Part shown: positions 42,909-53,080 of the stretch, in pieces | How positions within the stretch are numbered: the first letter of the stretch is position 1 | How the letters are laid out: each line of letters begins with the position of its first letter | Assembly: GCA_900543035.1 (NCBI GenBank) | Contig: UQPV01000009.1 | Coordinates: 1 to 64,000, forward strand | Origin: an uncultured Solobacterium sp. | GTDB lineage: Bacteria; Bacillota_I; Bacilli_A; Erysipelotrichales; Erysipelotrichaceae | DNA: 64,000 nt | Direction: 5' to 3' | The notes under the pieces: model-generated | Database searches by the model: none | What the model was told of the DNA's origin: nothing | What the model saw: only the letters and a program-made list of their open reading frames with translations | Program-made: the position numbers and the translations under genes

Positions 42909-43235
42909 ATGGCGAAACAGAACAACTATTTCAGACTGGAAATGCTCGTCTTGAAGATCCTGGAATCCGAGGACCGCTACGGTTATCAGATCGTGCAAGA
43001 CATCTATGCGCAGAGCGATCATATGATCGCCGTGCAGGAAGGCACGCTTTACCCCGTGCTCTACAAGCTGCAATCAGAGGGCTGCATCAGCAGCTACAAG
43101 GTACAGGCCGGTCAGCGGCGCATGCGCGTCTATTATCACCTCGAAGACAAAGGCAGGATCCATATGGCAAAGCTGTTTGACGAATTCCGCTCCAGGACCA
43201 AGGCCATCATGGATCTCATGACAAAAAAGCCATGA
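42909..43235 (+). CDS. PadR-family transcriptional regulator
   Basis: A 108-residue winged-helix regulator with the PadR signature ILEIL-like LVLKILESEDRYGYQIVQDI and EGTLYPVLYKLQSEGCI. AAGGAGG lies 6 nt before the ATG chosen (GCG as second codon). PadR proteins often repress an adjacent membrane protein or efflux gene, but here it is monocistronic and its target is not evident. Confidence 0.93.
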   Translation: MAKQNNYFRLEMLVLKILESEDRYGYQIVQDIYAQSDHMIAVQEGTLYPVLYKLQSEGCISSYKVQAGQRRMRVYYHLEDKGRIHMAKLFDEFRSRTKAIMDLMTKKP

Positions 43236-43262
43236 ATGAGACCGCTCATTCATGGCTTTTTT
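43223..43262. terminator. Bidirectional terminator between padR-type gene and potD
   Basis: A perfect 18-bp inverted repeat (43223-43240 with 43245-43262) around an ACCG loop, with A and T runs at the ends. It overlaps the PadR stop codon and works in both directions. Confidence 0.93.
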
Positions 43263-43265
43263 CGA

Positions 43266-44348
43266 TCAGGCGTTGCTTGCGGCAACCTTTACCCTGCTGA
43301 AGAGATCCGCGATGACCTTGCGGGTCGCTTCATCATATTTGAACACTTCATCGTTTTCATTATCTGCACGAGGAATATAGGCATTGATGCCTTCAAAGTC
43401 TCCGCCGGCCCCGCCCAGCTCATCCATGACCTCCTGATTCGGGGAAGTATAGCCGACATAGCTGGAGTTGTCCATGGATGCCTCATACGTGCATACATAG
43501 TCGATGAACGCATGTGCCAGTTCCGGGTTTTCTGCGTTCTTCGGGATGACCATCGCATCAGACCACAGGTTCGTTCCGCTCTCCGGCATATAGAAGCCCA
43601 TATCTTCATTTTCTGACATCACATAAGTCGCGTCGCCGGAATAGATCAGGCCCAGCGCCTTGCGTCCCTGCGCCATGTTGTCGATGATCTCATCGGTCAC
43701 GATCTCCGGCTCCATCGTCTCCACGCACTGCACGAGCCACTCATACGCCTCGTTGAGCTCGTTCTCATCGCTCGTGTTCATGGAATAGCCCAGTGCCTTC
43801 AGCGCCATCATGAAGCTGTCACGCTCTGAATCATACAGATAGATGTCACCCTTGTATTTTGTATCCAGGAAGATATTGTAGCCTTCCGCCTGCAGGTCTT
43901 CCTCGCTGACTTTGTTCTTGTCATAGACGATGCCGACGGTTCCCCAGAAATACGGGATGGAATATTCATTTTCCGGATCATATTCCAGGCCCATCACATC
44001 CTCGCTGAGCAGGTCCAGATTGCTCAGCTTGCTCTTGTCCAAAGGCTGCAGGAGATCTTCCTGGATCAGCCGTTCGATCATATAATCGCTGGGCACCAGC
44101 ACATCATAAGCCTCGCCGTTGGCGACCTTGATGTACATCTGCTCATTGGAATCAAAATAGTCTACCACGACCTTAGCGCCGGTCTGCTCTTCAAAGTCCG
44201 CGATCAGGTTTTCCCCCATGTACTCGCCCCAGTTGTACAGGTGCAGCTCCTGCCCCTCAAATTCACGGTCTCCGGAACCGGAAGATCCGCATCCGGTCAG
44301 TGTCAGCGCCATCGCCATCGCGGCGCAGCTAGCCAGTAATTTTTTCAT
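43266..44348 (-). CDS. potD: Spermidine/putrescine-binding lipoprotein
   Basis: A 360-residue substrate-binding protein with a lipoprotein signal peptide (LTLTGCG, Cys about 19). The typical polyamine-binder sequences are LHLYNWGEYMGE, DYFDSNEQMYIKVANG, YDVLVPSDYMIERL and IPYFWGTVGIVYDK. It captures polyamines outside the membrane for PotABC. The start overlaps the potC end by 20 nt, and AAGGGAG lies about 8 nt before the ATG. It is the last gene of the operon. Confidence 0.94.
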   Translation of the reverse strand: MKKLLASCAAMAMALTLTGCGSSGSGDREFEGQELHLYNWGEYMGENLIADFEEQTGAKVVVDYFDSNEQMYIKVANGEAYDVLVPSDYMIERLIQEDLLQPLDKSKLSNLDLLSEDVMGLEYDPENEYSIPYFWGTVGIVYDKNKVSEEDLQAEGYNIFLDTKYKGDIYLYDSERDSFMMALKALGYSMNTSDENELNEAYEWLVQCVETMEPEIVTDEIIDNMAQGRKALGLIYSGDATYVMSENEDMGFYMPESGTNLWSDAMVIPKNAENPELAHAFIDYVCTYEASMDNSSYVGYTSPNQEVMDELGGAGGDFEGINAYIPRADNENDEVFKYDEATRKVIADLFSRVKVAASNA

Positions 44349-45135
44349 GTTTTCTCTCCCTTCTCGCCCTGATGACAGGAACGACATTGATGATCACGAG
44401 CACGAGCGTGATCAGGACCACGACAAGCGTGGAAATTGCATTGATGCTCGGGTTGACCCGCTTGCTCATGGTATACACCATGATGCTCAGATTCTTGACT
44501 CCCCCTCCGGTCACGAAATAAGAGATGATGAAGTCATCAAAGGACATCGTGAACGCGATCAGCGCGCCGGAGACGATGCCCGGCATGATCTGCGGCACGA
44601 GCACCTTCGTGAGCGCCTGCCACGGCGTCGCCCCCAGATCCATCGCCGCGTCTGCCAGATTAGGATCCAGCGATCGGATCTTCGGCATGACGCTGAGGAT
44701 GACATACGGGGTGCAGAACGCGATGTGCGCCAACAGCATCGTGACGAAGCCGCGTTCGATGTGGAACGTGATGAACAGCAGCATCAATCCGATGGCCGTG
44801 ACGATCTCCGGATTCATGATCGGGAAATCGTTCAGCTGCATCACCGCCTTCCTGAGCACCTTGCGGCAGCGGGACAGGCCGATGGCACTGATCGTCCCCA
44901 GCAGCGTCGAGACAAGGGTCGCGATCAGCGCGATGACGATCGTCGTCTGCAGCGACTCCATCATGTCCCGGTTCTCAAACATCCGCTCATACCACATGAG
45001 GCTGAAGCCGTCAAAGTTGGTCAGCGAGCGGCCGGAGTTGAAGGAGAAGATGATCATGAACAGGATCGGCACATAGAAGAACAGCACCGCCAGGACCATG
45101 ATCACTTTTCCGAAGATCCGCTTGTCCTTTTTCAT
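44329..45135 (-). CDS. potC: Polyamine ABC transporter permease
   Basis: A 268-residue permease with six predicted membrane helices and the EAA-type coupling motif DLGATPWQALTKVLVPQIMPG. It overlaps potB by 4 nt. With PotB it forms the membrane channel of the importer. Confidence 0.94.
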   Translation of the reverse strand: MKKDKRIFGKVIMVLAVLFFYVPILFMIIFSFNSGRSLTNFDGFSLMWYERMFENRDMMESLQTTIVIALIATLVSTLLGTISAIGLSRCRKVLRKAVMQLNDFPIMNPEIVTAIGLMLLFITFHIERGFVTMLLAHIAFCTPYVILSVMPKIRSLDPNLADAAMDLGATPWQALTKVLVPQIMPGIVSGALIAFTMSFDDFIISYFVTGGGVKNLSIMVYTMSKRVNPSINAISTLVVVLITLVLVIINVVPVIRARRERKHEKITG

Positions 45136-45979
45136 GCGCGCCTTCTCCTCCTTCCTCTTCCGCTGTTTCGCTCATCCACACGGCGGATCAGGAACATGCA
45201 CAGCATCATGACCACGGCCATGATCATGGAGATCGCGCTGCCGAAGTTCCATTCCCCGACCGTGATGAACTGATTCTCGATCACGTTTCCGATCAGGAAG
45301 AACTGTCCTCCGCCCAGCAGCTTCGGAATGAAGAATGAGCTCACCGCCGGCAGGAACACCAGCGTGATGCCGCTGATGACCCCGGAAAGCGACAGCGGGA
45401 AGGTGACCCGCCAGAACGTCTGAAACCGGTTGGCACCCAGATCTGCGCTCGCTTCCAGCAGCGATTTGTCCATCTTGCACAGCGATGTGTTGACCTGCAA
45501 GATCATGAAGGGCAGGAAGTTATACACCATGCCCAGCAGCACCGCGCCTTCGGTATAGAGCAGCTCTGGCTCACCGAAGCCCAGAAAGCTCAGGATGTTC
45601 TGCAGGATGCCCCCGTCAGAGAGAATGCCGATCCACGCATACGTGCGCACCAGCATGTTGATCCACATCGGCAGCGTGATCACCAGCACGAGGATGTTTC
45701 GCACCTTGTCCGAGCTGCGCGCGATGAAGTAGGCGATCGGATAACCCAGCAGCACACAGATGATCGTCGTCTTGAACGCGATCACCAGCGAGCGCCACAG
45801 GATGAGCAGGAAGTCCTGGTCGGTAAAGAAGCGGATGAAATGATCCAGCGTAAAGGAGAAGTTCACGATGTCGTTGCCCTGCGTCGTAAAGGCATACAGC
45901 AGGATCAGCAGCATCGGAAGCAGGATCATCAGGGCCACCCATACCGCATAAGGGATGGCCAGCTGTGAAAATCTGCGCA

Positions 45980-45980
<1 letters not shown>
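45132..45980 (-). CDS. potB: Polyamine ABC transporter permease
   Basis: A 282-residue permease with six predicted membrane helices and the coupling motif DLGANRFQTFWRVTFPLSL. The start overlaps the potA stop by 1 nt. A basic tail of six Arg ends the protein. Confidence 0.94.
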
Positions 45981-47557
<1,577 letters not shown>

Positions 47558-47569
47558 GTCATCCTCCCC

Positions 47570-48103
47570 TTAAAACATCGGCGGCGTCGTGATCCACAGG
47601 ATCCGCGCATCCGCAGAGCCAGGATTCATCAGATAATGGCTCTTGGTCCCGTCGATGTAAAATGTCTCTTTCGCCTTTACCCGATAGCTCTGGCTGCCGA
47701 TCACCAGCATGATCGTCCCCTTGAGGACATACCCGAACTCCTCGCCGCTGTGGCTGACCATCTCCATGCTCTTCGCCCCCGGATGCAGCGTCAGCAGGAT
47801 CGGCTCCATGTCGTTCTTCTGCGCGTTGGGCACGATCCATTCGATCTTGAAGTCCTCCTGATCATCCTCGAAGAAGTCGCCGGTATGAAACACGATCTTC
47901 TGCTGCTTCTCCTGCTGGAAAAACTGCGAGAGATCCGTGCCCAGCGCCTCCAGGATGTCCTCCAGCGTCGAAATGCTGGGGCTGGTCAGGTTTCGTTCCA
48001 CCTGCGAAAGAAAGCCTTTGGTCAGTTCGCTTCGCGAAGCGAGCTCTTCCAGTGTCAGGTCATTGGCCGTGCGCAGCTCTCTGATCTTTTTTCCAATATC
48101 CAC
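47570..48103 (-). CDS. XRE-cupin transcriptional regulator of the polyamine operon
   Basis: A 177-residue regulator with an N-terminal XRE helix-turn-helix (IRELRTANDLTLEELASRSELTKG region, 7-60) and a C-terminal cupin (HSGEEFGYVLKG, about 100-175), as in PuuR-like regulators. The start is GTG with AGGAGGGG 5 nt upstream. It lies 12 nt before potA on the same strand, so it is the first gene of the operon. A polyamine effector binding the cupin is inferred. Confidence 0.92.
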   Translation of the reverse strand: MDIGKKIRELRTANDLTLEELASRSELTKGFLSQVERNLTSPSISTLEDILEALGTDLSQFFQQEKQQKIVFHTGDFFEDDQEDFKIEWIVPNAQKNDMEPILLTLHPGAKSMEMVSHSGEEFGYVLKGTIMLVIGSQSYRVKAKETFYIDGTKSHYLMNPGSADARILWITTPPMF

Positions 48104-48161
48104 AGCATCCCCTCCTGTTTCGTAGTCCTAAACTTTTCGTTCACTAAAATCAAACAAGAAC

Positions 48162-48189
48162 ATTATACATAGAATGCGCGGAAACGCAA
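48162..48189 (-). promoter_or_regulatory. Promoter of the polyamine operon
   Basis: TATAAT (48167-48162 on the minus strand) with TTGCGT 16 bp upstream. The transcribed leader of about 55 nt is AT-rich. Confidence 0.6.
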
Positions 48190-48250
48190 CAAAAAATTCA
48201 ATATATTTAAAAAAAAGTTTTGAAATAGTAAACTCCCCGCACAGGGAAAG

Positions 48251-48268
48251 GCCCGGCATGCGCCGGGC
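48251..48268 (-). terminator. GC-rich hairpin after the LysR remnant
   Basis: GCCCGGC / GCCGGGC with a 4-nt loop, followed on the minus strand by CTTTCC. The T run is short. Confidence 0.5.
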
Positions 48269-48271
48269 GTC

Positions 48272-48554
48272 TCATTCTCCCTGATCGTTTGCCGCCGCGA
48301 TCTGCTGCAGCGAGATATGCGGATTGCGGTAACGCGCATGAAAGCCGCGGAGCAATTCGGCCAGCATCTCCACGTTGGCCAGATCGCCGCGGCCTGCGGA
48401 AACGGTCCCTTCCACGATGTCGTCGTGTCCGCTGACTTCCCGCTCTGTCTTATCCACCAGTTCTAAGATCTCCTCTGCCCGCCGCTTCGGCAGCGCGAGT
48501 GATGTTCTCCTCTTGCGCCGCCTTCAGAAAATAACGAAGTACACGGATCTCCAT
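48272..48554 (-). pseudogene. Decayed LysR-family regulator
   Basis: Reading from the ATG at 48554 (AGGAGG 10 nt upstream) gives MEIRVLRYFLKAAQEENITR, the start of a LysR helix-turn-helix. It breaks after about 24 residues and reaches a stop. In another minus frame the same stretch continues as a typical LysR linker and effector-domain start (EEILELVDKTEREVSG, then GDLANVEMLAELLRGFHARY) until a stop at 48272. The remainder of the helix-turn-helix and about 200 C-terminal residues are missing. An internal deletion with frameshift plus 3' loss explains this. Confidence 0.8.
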
Positions 48555-48590
48555 GCCCACGCCTCCTTTCCCCCTAATGACAACATATCC

Positions 48591-49331
48591 TCAAGGCTGG
48601 ATGTCCAGCGCGGCATAGCGATCATTCCAGCTTTGCACGATCGGCACGATGGCGCTGTGTTCCTCTCCCTCTCGTTCCCAGATGATGCGCAGGTTTCCGC
48701 TGTATGCTTCATACGGCGCATCCGCCGCAAAGGACAGCGTGATGCCTCCGCAGGCGCTGATCGAACAAGGCAGCGACGCATCCGCATCGACCGTTACCCG
48801 TCCATCCAGCGTTTCGATCCGCTTCAGCACATCCGTATCCTCCAGGAAGGCATCCGGCATAAACACATCGGACGAGCTGAGCGATTGGCCATCCCGCCAT
48901 GGAACGAAGGCATCGGCCGGCAGCGTGCGCAGACGATGTTCCCCGGGAACATACAGCGCTGTTTTCGTGGAGGAGGCATTCACCTTCAGCCAGACGCCGT
49001 CAAACGAATAAGACGCCGCTGTGTCCGGCAATGTATTGACATAGAAGCTGACCATATACAGATGGCCGTCCTGCGTCTCATCCTCCACCTCCTGCAGCGA
49101 AACGGTATGCACGGCCGGCGTGCCCAGATGTTCCCCCTCCAAGCCTTCCAGCGCGCTCACCTGCGCGGCGTCCACCTTTTGATCGCTGCGGAAGAACACC
49201 GTTTCCACCAGCTCCTGCGCATCATCGGGCACAGCGACGACGGACAATACCGGCACTCCTTCCAGCTGCAAAGGTGCATGTGCACAGCCGCAAAGCAGCA
49301 TCAGGCAAAGCATCATGATCGCTTTCTTCAT
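48591..49331 (-). CDS. Putative lipoprotein of a LytTR operon
   Basis: A 246-residue protein with a lipoprotein signal peptide (MLCLMLLCGC, Cys 16) and a beta-rich, acidic extracytoplasmic part of no family I recognise. Its start overlaps the stop of the upstream membrane protein by 4 nt. It is the third gene of an operon led by a LytTR protein, which suggests a regulated envelope function. Confidence 0.75.
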   Translation of the reverse strand: MKKAIMMLCLMLLCGCAHAPLQLEGVPVLSVVAVPDDAQELVETVFFRSDQKVDAAQVSALEGLEGEHLGTPAVHTVSLQEVEDETQDGHLYMVSFYVNTLPDTAASYSFDGVWLKVNASSTKTALYVPGEHRLRTLPADAFVPWRDGQSLSSSDVFMPDAFLEDTDVLKRIETLDGRVTVDADASLPCSISACGGITLSFAADAPYEAYSGNLRIIWEREGEEHSAIVPIVQSWNDRYAALDIQP

Positions 49332-50005
49332 CGCTGATCCACCTCTCTTTCCGCACTGACCGTGACCGTGTGATCGACATAGACATCTTCCGGATCGCTG
49401 CCATATTCCATGATCCGCAGCTGCTGTTCCAGCACATTGCAGCGGCGCTCATGCACCGTCCTGTTCACGACGATCCCGAAGCTTTCACCCAGCTCGCTGC
49501 CCCAAAACGTCCAGGTATAGTCGAGCGCTTCATCGCCCAGCACGATGCGGTACACATGATCATCCTCCACCTTCATCTGATCATTGGCCTGCAGGATCAT
49601 CATATACGCGTCATTTTCCTCATTCTGCAGCACGATGAGGTCCAGATACGGATCATCCCGATCAGTGCGCATCGTGATCGTTCCCTCATTCTCTTCATAG
49701 TACGACGCGATCTTCGCGCGGATCTCCTCTGCGGTGAACACGCCTTGATCGCCCTCTTCCCCAGCGCAGGCATAGCGTGCCGCATCGTAATGCTCATCGG
49801 CCTTCACGATCACAAACGCCGATCCCAGGATCACACACAGCATCAGATAGGCCCGCATCACCGTCCTCATCTCTGGCAGATGCACGCGGACAGGCCGGCC
49901 ATGCAGGGCCCTGCCGATCTGCCGTTCATATGCCCGTTTATATGCCGCATAAAGGACGAAGCCTGCCAGCAGCAGCCCTGCGGCCAAAGCGATCATTTCA
50001 TTCAT
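49328..50005 (-). CDS. Membrane protein of a LytTR operon
   Basis: A 225-residue protein with two membrane helices (about 3-21 and 50-68) separated by a basic loop. An extracytoplasmic C-terminal domain of about 155 residues (acidic, with the two Cys at about 80 and 189) follows. I do not recognise the family. It lies between the LytTR regulator (11 nt upstream) and the lipoprotein (4-nt overlap). Confidence 0.75.
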   Translation of the reverse strand: MNEMIALAAGLLLAGFVLYAAYKRAYERQIGRALHGRPVRVHLPEMRTVMRAYLMLCVILGSAFVIVKADEHYDAARYACAGEEGDQGVFTAEEIRAKIASYYEENEGTITMRTDRDDPYLDLIVLQNEENDAYMMILQANDQMKVEDDHVYRIVLGDEALDYTWTFWGSELGESFGIVVNRTVHERRCNVLEQQLRIMEYGSDPEDVYVDHTVTVSAEREVDQR

Positions 50006-50016
50006 GGTCTCCCTCC

Positions 50017-50463
50017 TCAGAACCCGATCTCTTCCTTGAACCGGTAATAATAGCTTCTGGATACTTCCAGCTTTTCCCCATTGTCCAGCACCAGCGTAAA
50101 CTTCATGTTCAGCGATGCATGGATGGAGCGGATGTGCGCACGGCTGACGATGAATGACTTGTGCACCCGCAGAAAGCCGGCCGGATACAGCACTGCCTCC
50201 AGGTGATACAGCGTATCCTTCATCGTAAAGACACCGCTCTTCGCATGGACATAGATCTGATTGTCCAGGCTTTCCACATAGCGGATCTCATCGATCTTCA
50301 CCAGATGCATGCCGCGCGCATCCCGCACCTTCAGCACATCCAGGTGGAATTCCGGTTCCATGAGGAGCAGATCCGCCGGATCCGCGAATTCCACATCGCC
50401 CCTGCGCAGCTCCTCCATATACTGTCGTTCTTTTTCCCTGCGGCACAGCAGCCTGATCTTCAT
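50017..50463 (-). CDS. Stand-alone LytTR DNA-binding regulator
   Basis: A 148-residue regulator without a receiver domain. The LytTR domain spans about 45-145 (EIRYVESLDNQIYVHA, FLRVHKSFIVS, LEVSRSYYYRFKE). Stand-alone LytTR proteins in Bacillota are usually encoded with a membrane protein that inhibits them. The downstream membrane protein and lipoprotein may play that part here, although they do not look like the common DUF3021 partner. Confidence 0.9.
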   Translation of the reverse strand: MKIRLLCRREKERQYMEELRRGDVEFADPADLLLMEPEFHLDVLKVRDARGMHLVKIDEIRYVESLDNQIYVHAKSGVFTMKDTLYHLEAVLYPAGFLRVHKSFIVSRAHIRSIHASLNMKFTLVLDNGEKLEVSRSYYYRFKEEIGF

Positions 50464-50617
50464 GCCTATCCCTCCCGTATCTCCATGATAAAAAAATCAG
50501 AGAAAGAAGACAAGCAAAGAGAGGCGATGTGCACATAGGGAAGGCTGACTTGCATGACCTCTTCTTTTTCCCGTCATTTCCGGTATAATAAAAGCATCAC
50601 GGGAAAGAAGGGATGCT

Positions 50618-51289
50618 ATGCATACGATATTGATCGTGGAAGATGACAGCACCATCCACATGATGATGCACGAATATCTGGAAAAACGCGGGTTTCGCTG
50701 TGAGGATGCGTATTCCGGCACCGAAGCTCTTTTGCATATCCGACAGGCATGCCCCGACCTCATCCTGATGGATCTGATGCTTCCAGGCGCAGACGGCAGC
50801 GAGGTCCTGCATGAGATCCGCAAGGCACATGATGTGCCGGTCATCGTCGTTTCCGCAAAAGGCAGCGTACAGCATAAGGTCGATCTGCTCAAGGCCGGCG
50901 CCGACGATTATATGACCAAGCCGTTCTCCCTGGAGGAACTGGAAGCACGCATACGCGCCCAGCTGAGACGGCGCGGGCACCGCCCCGTTGACACCACCCT
51001 GCGCTGCGGCACGCTGTCCTTGCTGGATGATCAGCGCACCTTGATGATCGAAGATCGGCGGATCACCCTCACCCGCCATGAATACCGCATCATGGAGCTG
51101 CTCATGCAAAGCCCCGGGCGTGCGTTTTCCAAACGCGAGATCTATGAATATGCCTGGGAAGACGTCTTTGCGGCCGACGACAAGACCGTCGCGGTCCACA
51201 TCAGCAATATCCGCGGAAAATGCGGCAGGAAAGACTTGATCGAGACCGTCTGGGGGATCGGATTCCGGCTGAATCAGGAAGGAAGGTAA
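50618..51289 (+). CDS. OmpR-family response regulator of the ABC/kinase cluster
   Basis: A 223-residue regulator. The receiver has Asp 52 (LMDLMLPG) and Lys in MTKPFSL; the winged helix ends with TVWGIGFRLN. A TATAAT lies at about 50584 and AAGAAGGG precedes the ATG. It is followed by an ABC transporter and a short histidine kinase; the set resembles bacitracin/lantibiotic-type resistance modules. Confidence 0.92.
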   Translation: MHTILIVEDDSTIHMMMHEYLEKRGFRCEDAYSGTEALLHIRQACPDLILMDLMLPGADGSEVLHEIRKAHDVPVIVVSAKGSVQHKVDLLKAGADDYMTKPFSLEELEARIRAQLRRRGHRPVDTTLRCGTLSLLDDQRTLMIEDRRITLTRHEYRIMELLMQSPGRAFSKREIYEYAWEDVFAADDKTVAVHISNIRGKCGRKDLIETVWGIGFRLNQEGR

Positions 51290-51368
51290 GATCTTTACAC
51301 TTTCTTTCCTTTTTCTTTGCGGTTTCTGAATATTCAACTCCTATAGTAAAGGCGAAGGGAGAGATCAT

Positions 51369-52295
51369 ATGCAAACCTATGCGATCACTACACATGCACT
51401 CAGCAAGACTTACCGCAAGACACGCGCGGTCGATGATGTCACGCTGAATATCCCGCGCGGAGAGATCTTCGGCCTGGTCGGAGAAAACGGCGCTGGAAAG
51501 AGCACGCTGATGAAGATGCTCGCCGGATTGATCCATCCGACATCCGGCAGCTTCTCCTTATTGGGAAACGTGCCGGAAGCAGATGACTTTCTGTATCACC
51601 GCATCGGCGCGCTGATCGAGGAGCCGGGGCTGCTTCCAACGCTTTCCGCCTTTGAGAACATGAAGGCAAAAGCACTGGCCATGGGCGTGGCAAAGGACCG
51701 TGAACTGCAGGGCATCCTCGATCTCTGCGACATCGGCAATACAGGGAACAAACGTGTAAGCGCCTTTTCCTTAGGCATGAAGCAGCGTCTGGCCATCGCC
51801 ATGACCCTGATCGGCGATCCTGATCTGCTCATCCTGGATGAGCCATCCAACGGCATCGATCCCAGAGGGTTCGAAGCCATACGCAGCCTGCTCATCCGGC
51901 TGAACCGCGAACAAGGCAAGACCATCTTCATCAGTTCGCATCAGCTGGAGGAACTGAGCAAGCTGGCCACCTCCTACGGCTTCATGAAAAACGGAAGGAT
52001 CGTGGAACAATTGAGCAGGGCAGAGCTGGAAGACAAAAGCAAGGACTACCTGCTGTTACGCACCGCCGACAGCAGACAGGCAGCCGTCTGTCTGGAAGAA
52101 CTGCTGCACATCCGCAATTACCGGATCTTGAATCGCAGCGACATCCAGATCACTGAAGAGACGGACAGCGCGGCGCTGATCGCGCTGCTGGTGAAGCACG
52201 ATGTGCCGATTCTGGAATGCTCCTGGCATCATCAGTCCCTGGAACAATATTTTTTCCACAAGAATGGAGGTGAACGAGATGTGGAATCTGTTTAA
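51369..52295 (+). CDS. ABC transporter ATPase, bacteriocin/bacitracin-immunity type
   Basis: A 308-residue ATPase with Walker A GENGAGKST, signature FSLGMKQR, Walker B LLILDEPSNGID and H-loop ISSHQL. A C-terminal extension of about 85 residues is typical of BcrA/EpiF-like exporters. It overlaps the permease gene by 17 nt. A separate promoter between it and the response regulator is possible, since 79 bp separate them. Confidence 0.92.
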   Translation: MQTYAITTHALSKTYRKTRAVDDVTLNIPRGEIFGLVGENGAGKSTLMKMLAGLIHPTSGSFSLLGNVPEADDFLYHRIGALIEEPGLLPTLSAFENMKAKALAMGVAKDRELQGILDLCDIGNTGNKRVSAFSLGMKQRLAIAMTLIGDPDLLILDEPSNGIDPRGFEAIRSLLIRLNREQGKTIFISSHQLEELSKLATSYGFMKNGRIVEQLSRAELEDKSKDYLLLRTADSRQAAVCLEELLHIRNYRILNRSDIQITEETDSAALIALLVKHDVPILECSWHHQSLEQYFFHKNGGERDVESV

Positions 52296-53031
52296 GAGCG
52301 ATGTCTACCGACTGCTGCATTCTCGTTTCTTCTTCGTGCTCACCCTGCTTTATACGCTCATGACCATCCTGCTTGTCTCAACAGAAGGTGTCATCGTCAG
52401 CAATACTTCATTTGCATCCTTTGATGGGCGGACTTCCACACTGGCTGATTTTCTCGCCTTCCTGCCCAAGAACGCCATCTTCCTCTTTTTCGTCTTTCTG
52501 GCCTACATCCTCTTTCTGAGCGAGGAATACCAGAGCCGCTATGTCAAGAGCATCTACCCGTTCTTTCAGCGCAAAGAAAAGCTGATCTTCGCCAGGATCA
52601 TGACCTTCGCAGCGATCTGGAGCCTGTATATCCTGATCGGCGTCTTATGGTCATCCTTCTGGCTCGGCGCCCTCATCGGCCGCACCGGCACGCTCATCCT
52701 GCCGGACTATCTGCTCTTCCTGCTGGCTCAGCTGCTATGCGCAGAGATGATCGCGCTGATCCTCTCGCTGCTCATCCACATCATCGGCGGAAAGGTCCTG
52801 CCCATCCTGTTCATGATGTTTTACAGTTTCGGCGCCATCTTCCTCCTGCTGAGCGCAGCCGGCACATACTTCGAGATCGACTGCAGCAAATATCTTCCTT
52901 ACTATCTGTCCGGCGCGCTGCCGCTCACTGCAGAAAGCGGCCCGTATCTACAGCTGTTCGGGATCATCGGTCTTTTGACGATCCTGGCATTCTGCGCCGA
53001 TCTGCTTGTCCTGAGAAAAAAAGACTTGTAA
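52279..53031 (+). CDS. ABC transporter permease of the same system
   Basis: A 250-residue membrane protein with six predicted helices, starting MWNLFKSDVYRLLHSRFFF, a cytoplasmic N-terminus typical of ABC-2-type immunity permeases. GGAGG lies 8 nt before the ATG; an upstream in-frame ATG at 52264 is less well placed. It works with the upstream ATPase, probably expelling a membrane-active peptide. Confidence 0.85.
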   Translation: MWNLFKSDVYRLLHSRFFFVLTLLYTLMTILLVSTEGVIVSNTSFASFDGRTSTLADFLAFLPKNAIFLFFVFLAYILFLSEEYQSRYVKSIYPFFQRKEKLIFARIMTFAAIWSLYILIGVLWSSFWLGALIGRTGTLILPDYLLFLLAQLLCAEMIALILSLLIHIIGGKVLPILFMMFYSFGAIFLLLSAAGTYFEIDCSKYLPYYLSGALPLTAESGPYLQLFGIIGLLTILAFCADLLVLRKKDL

Positions 53032-53036
53032 AATAA

Positions 53037-53063
53037 AGGAAACCGGCGTGCCGGCTTCCTTTT
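53037..53063 (+). terminator. Hairpin between permease and kinase genes
   Basis: CCGGC / GCCGG with flanking GGAA / TTCC around one mismatch, then TTTT. It may attenuate transcription into the kinase gene. Confidence 0.55.
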
Positions 53064-53080
53064 CATCTCGGAGGAACATC

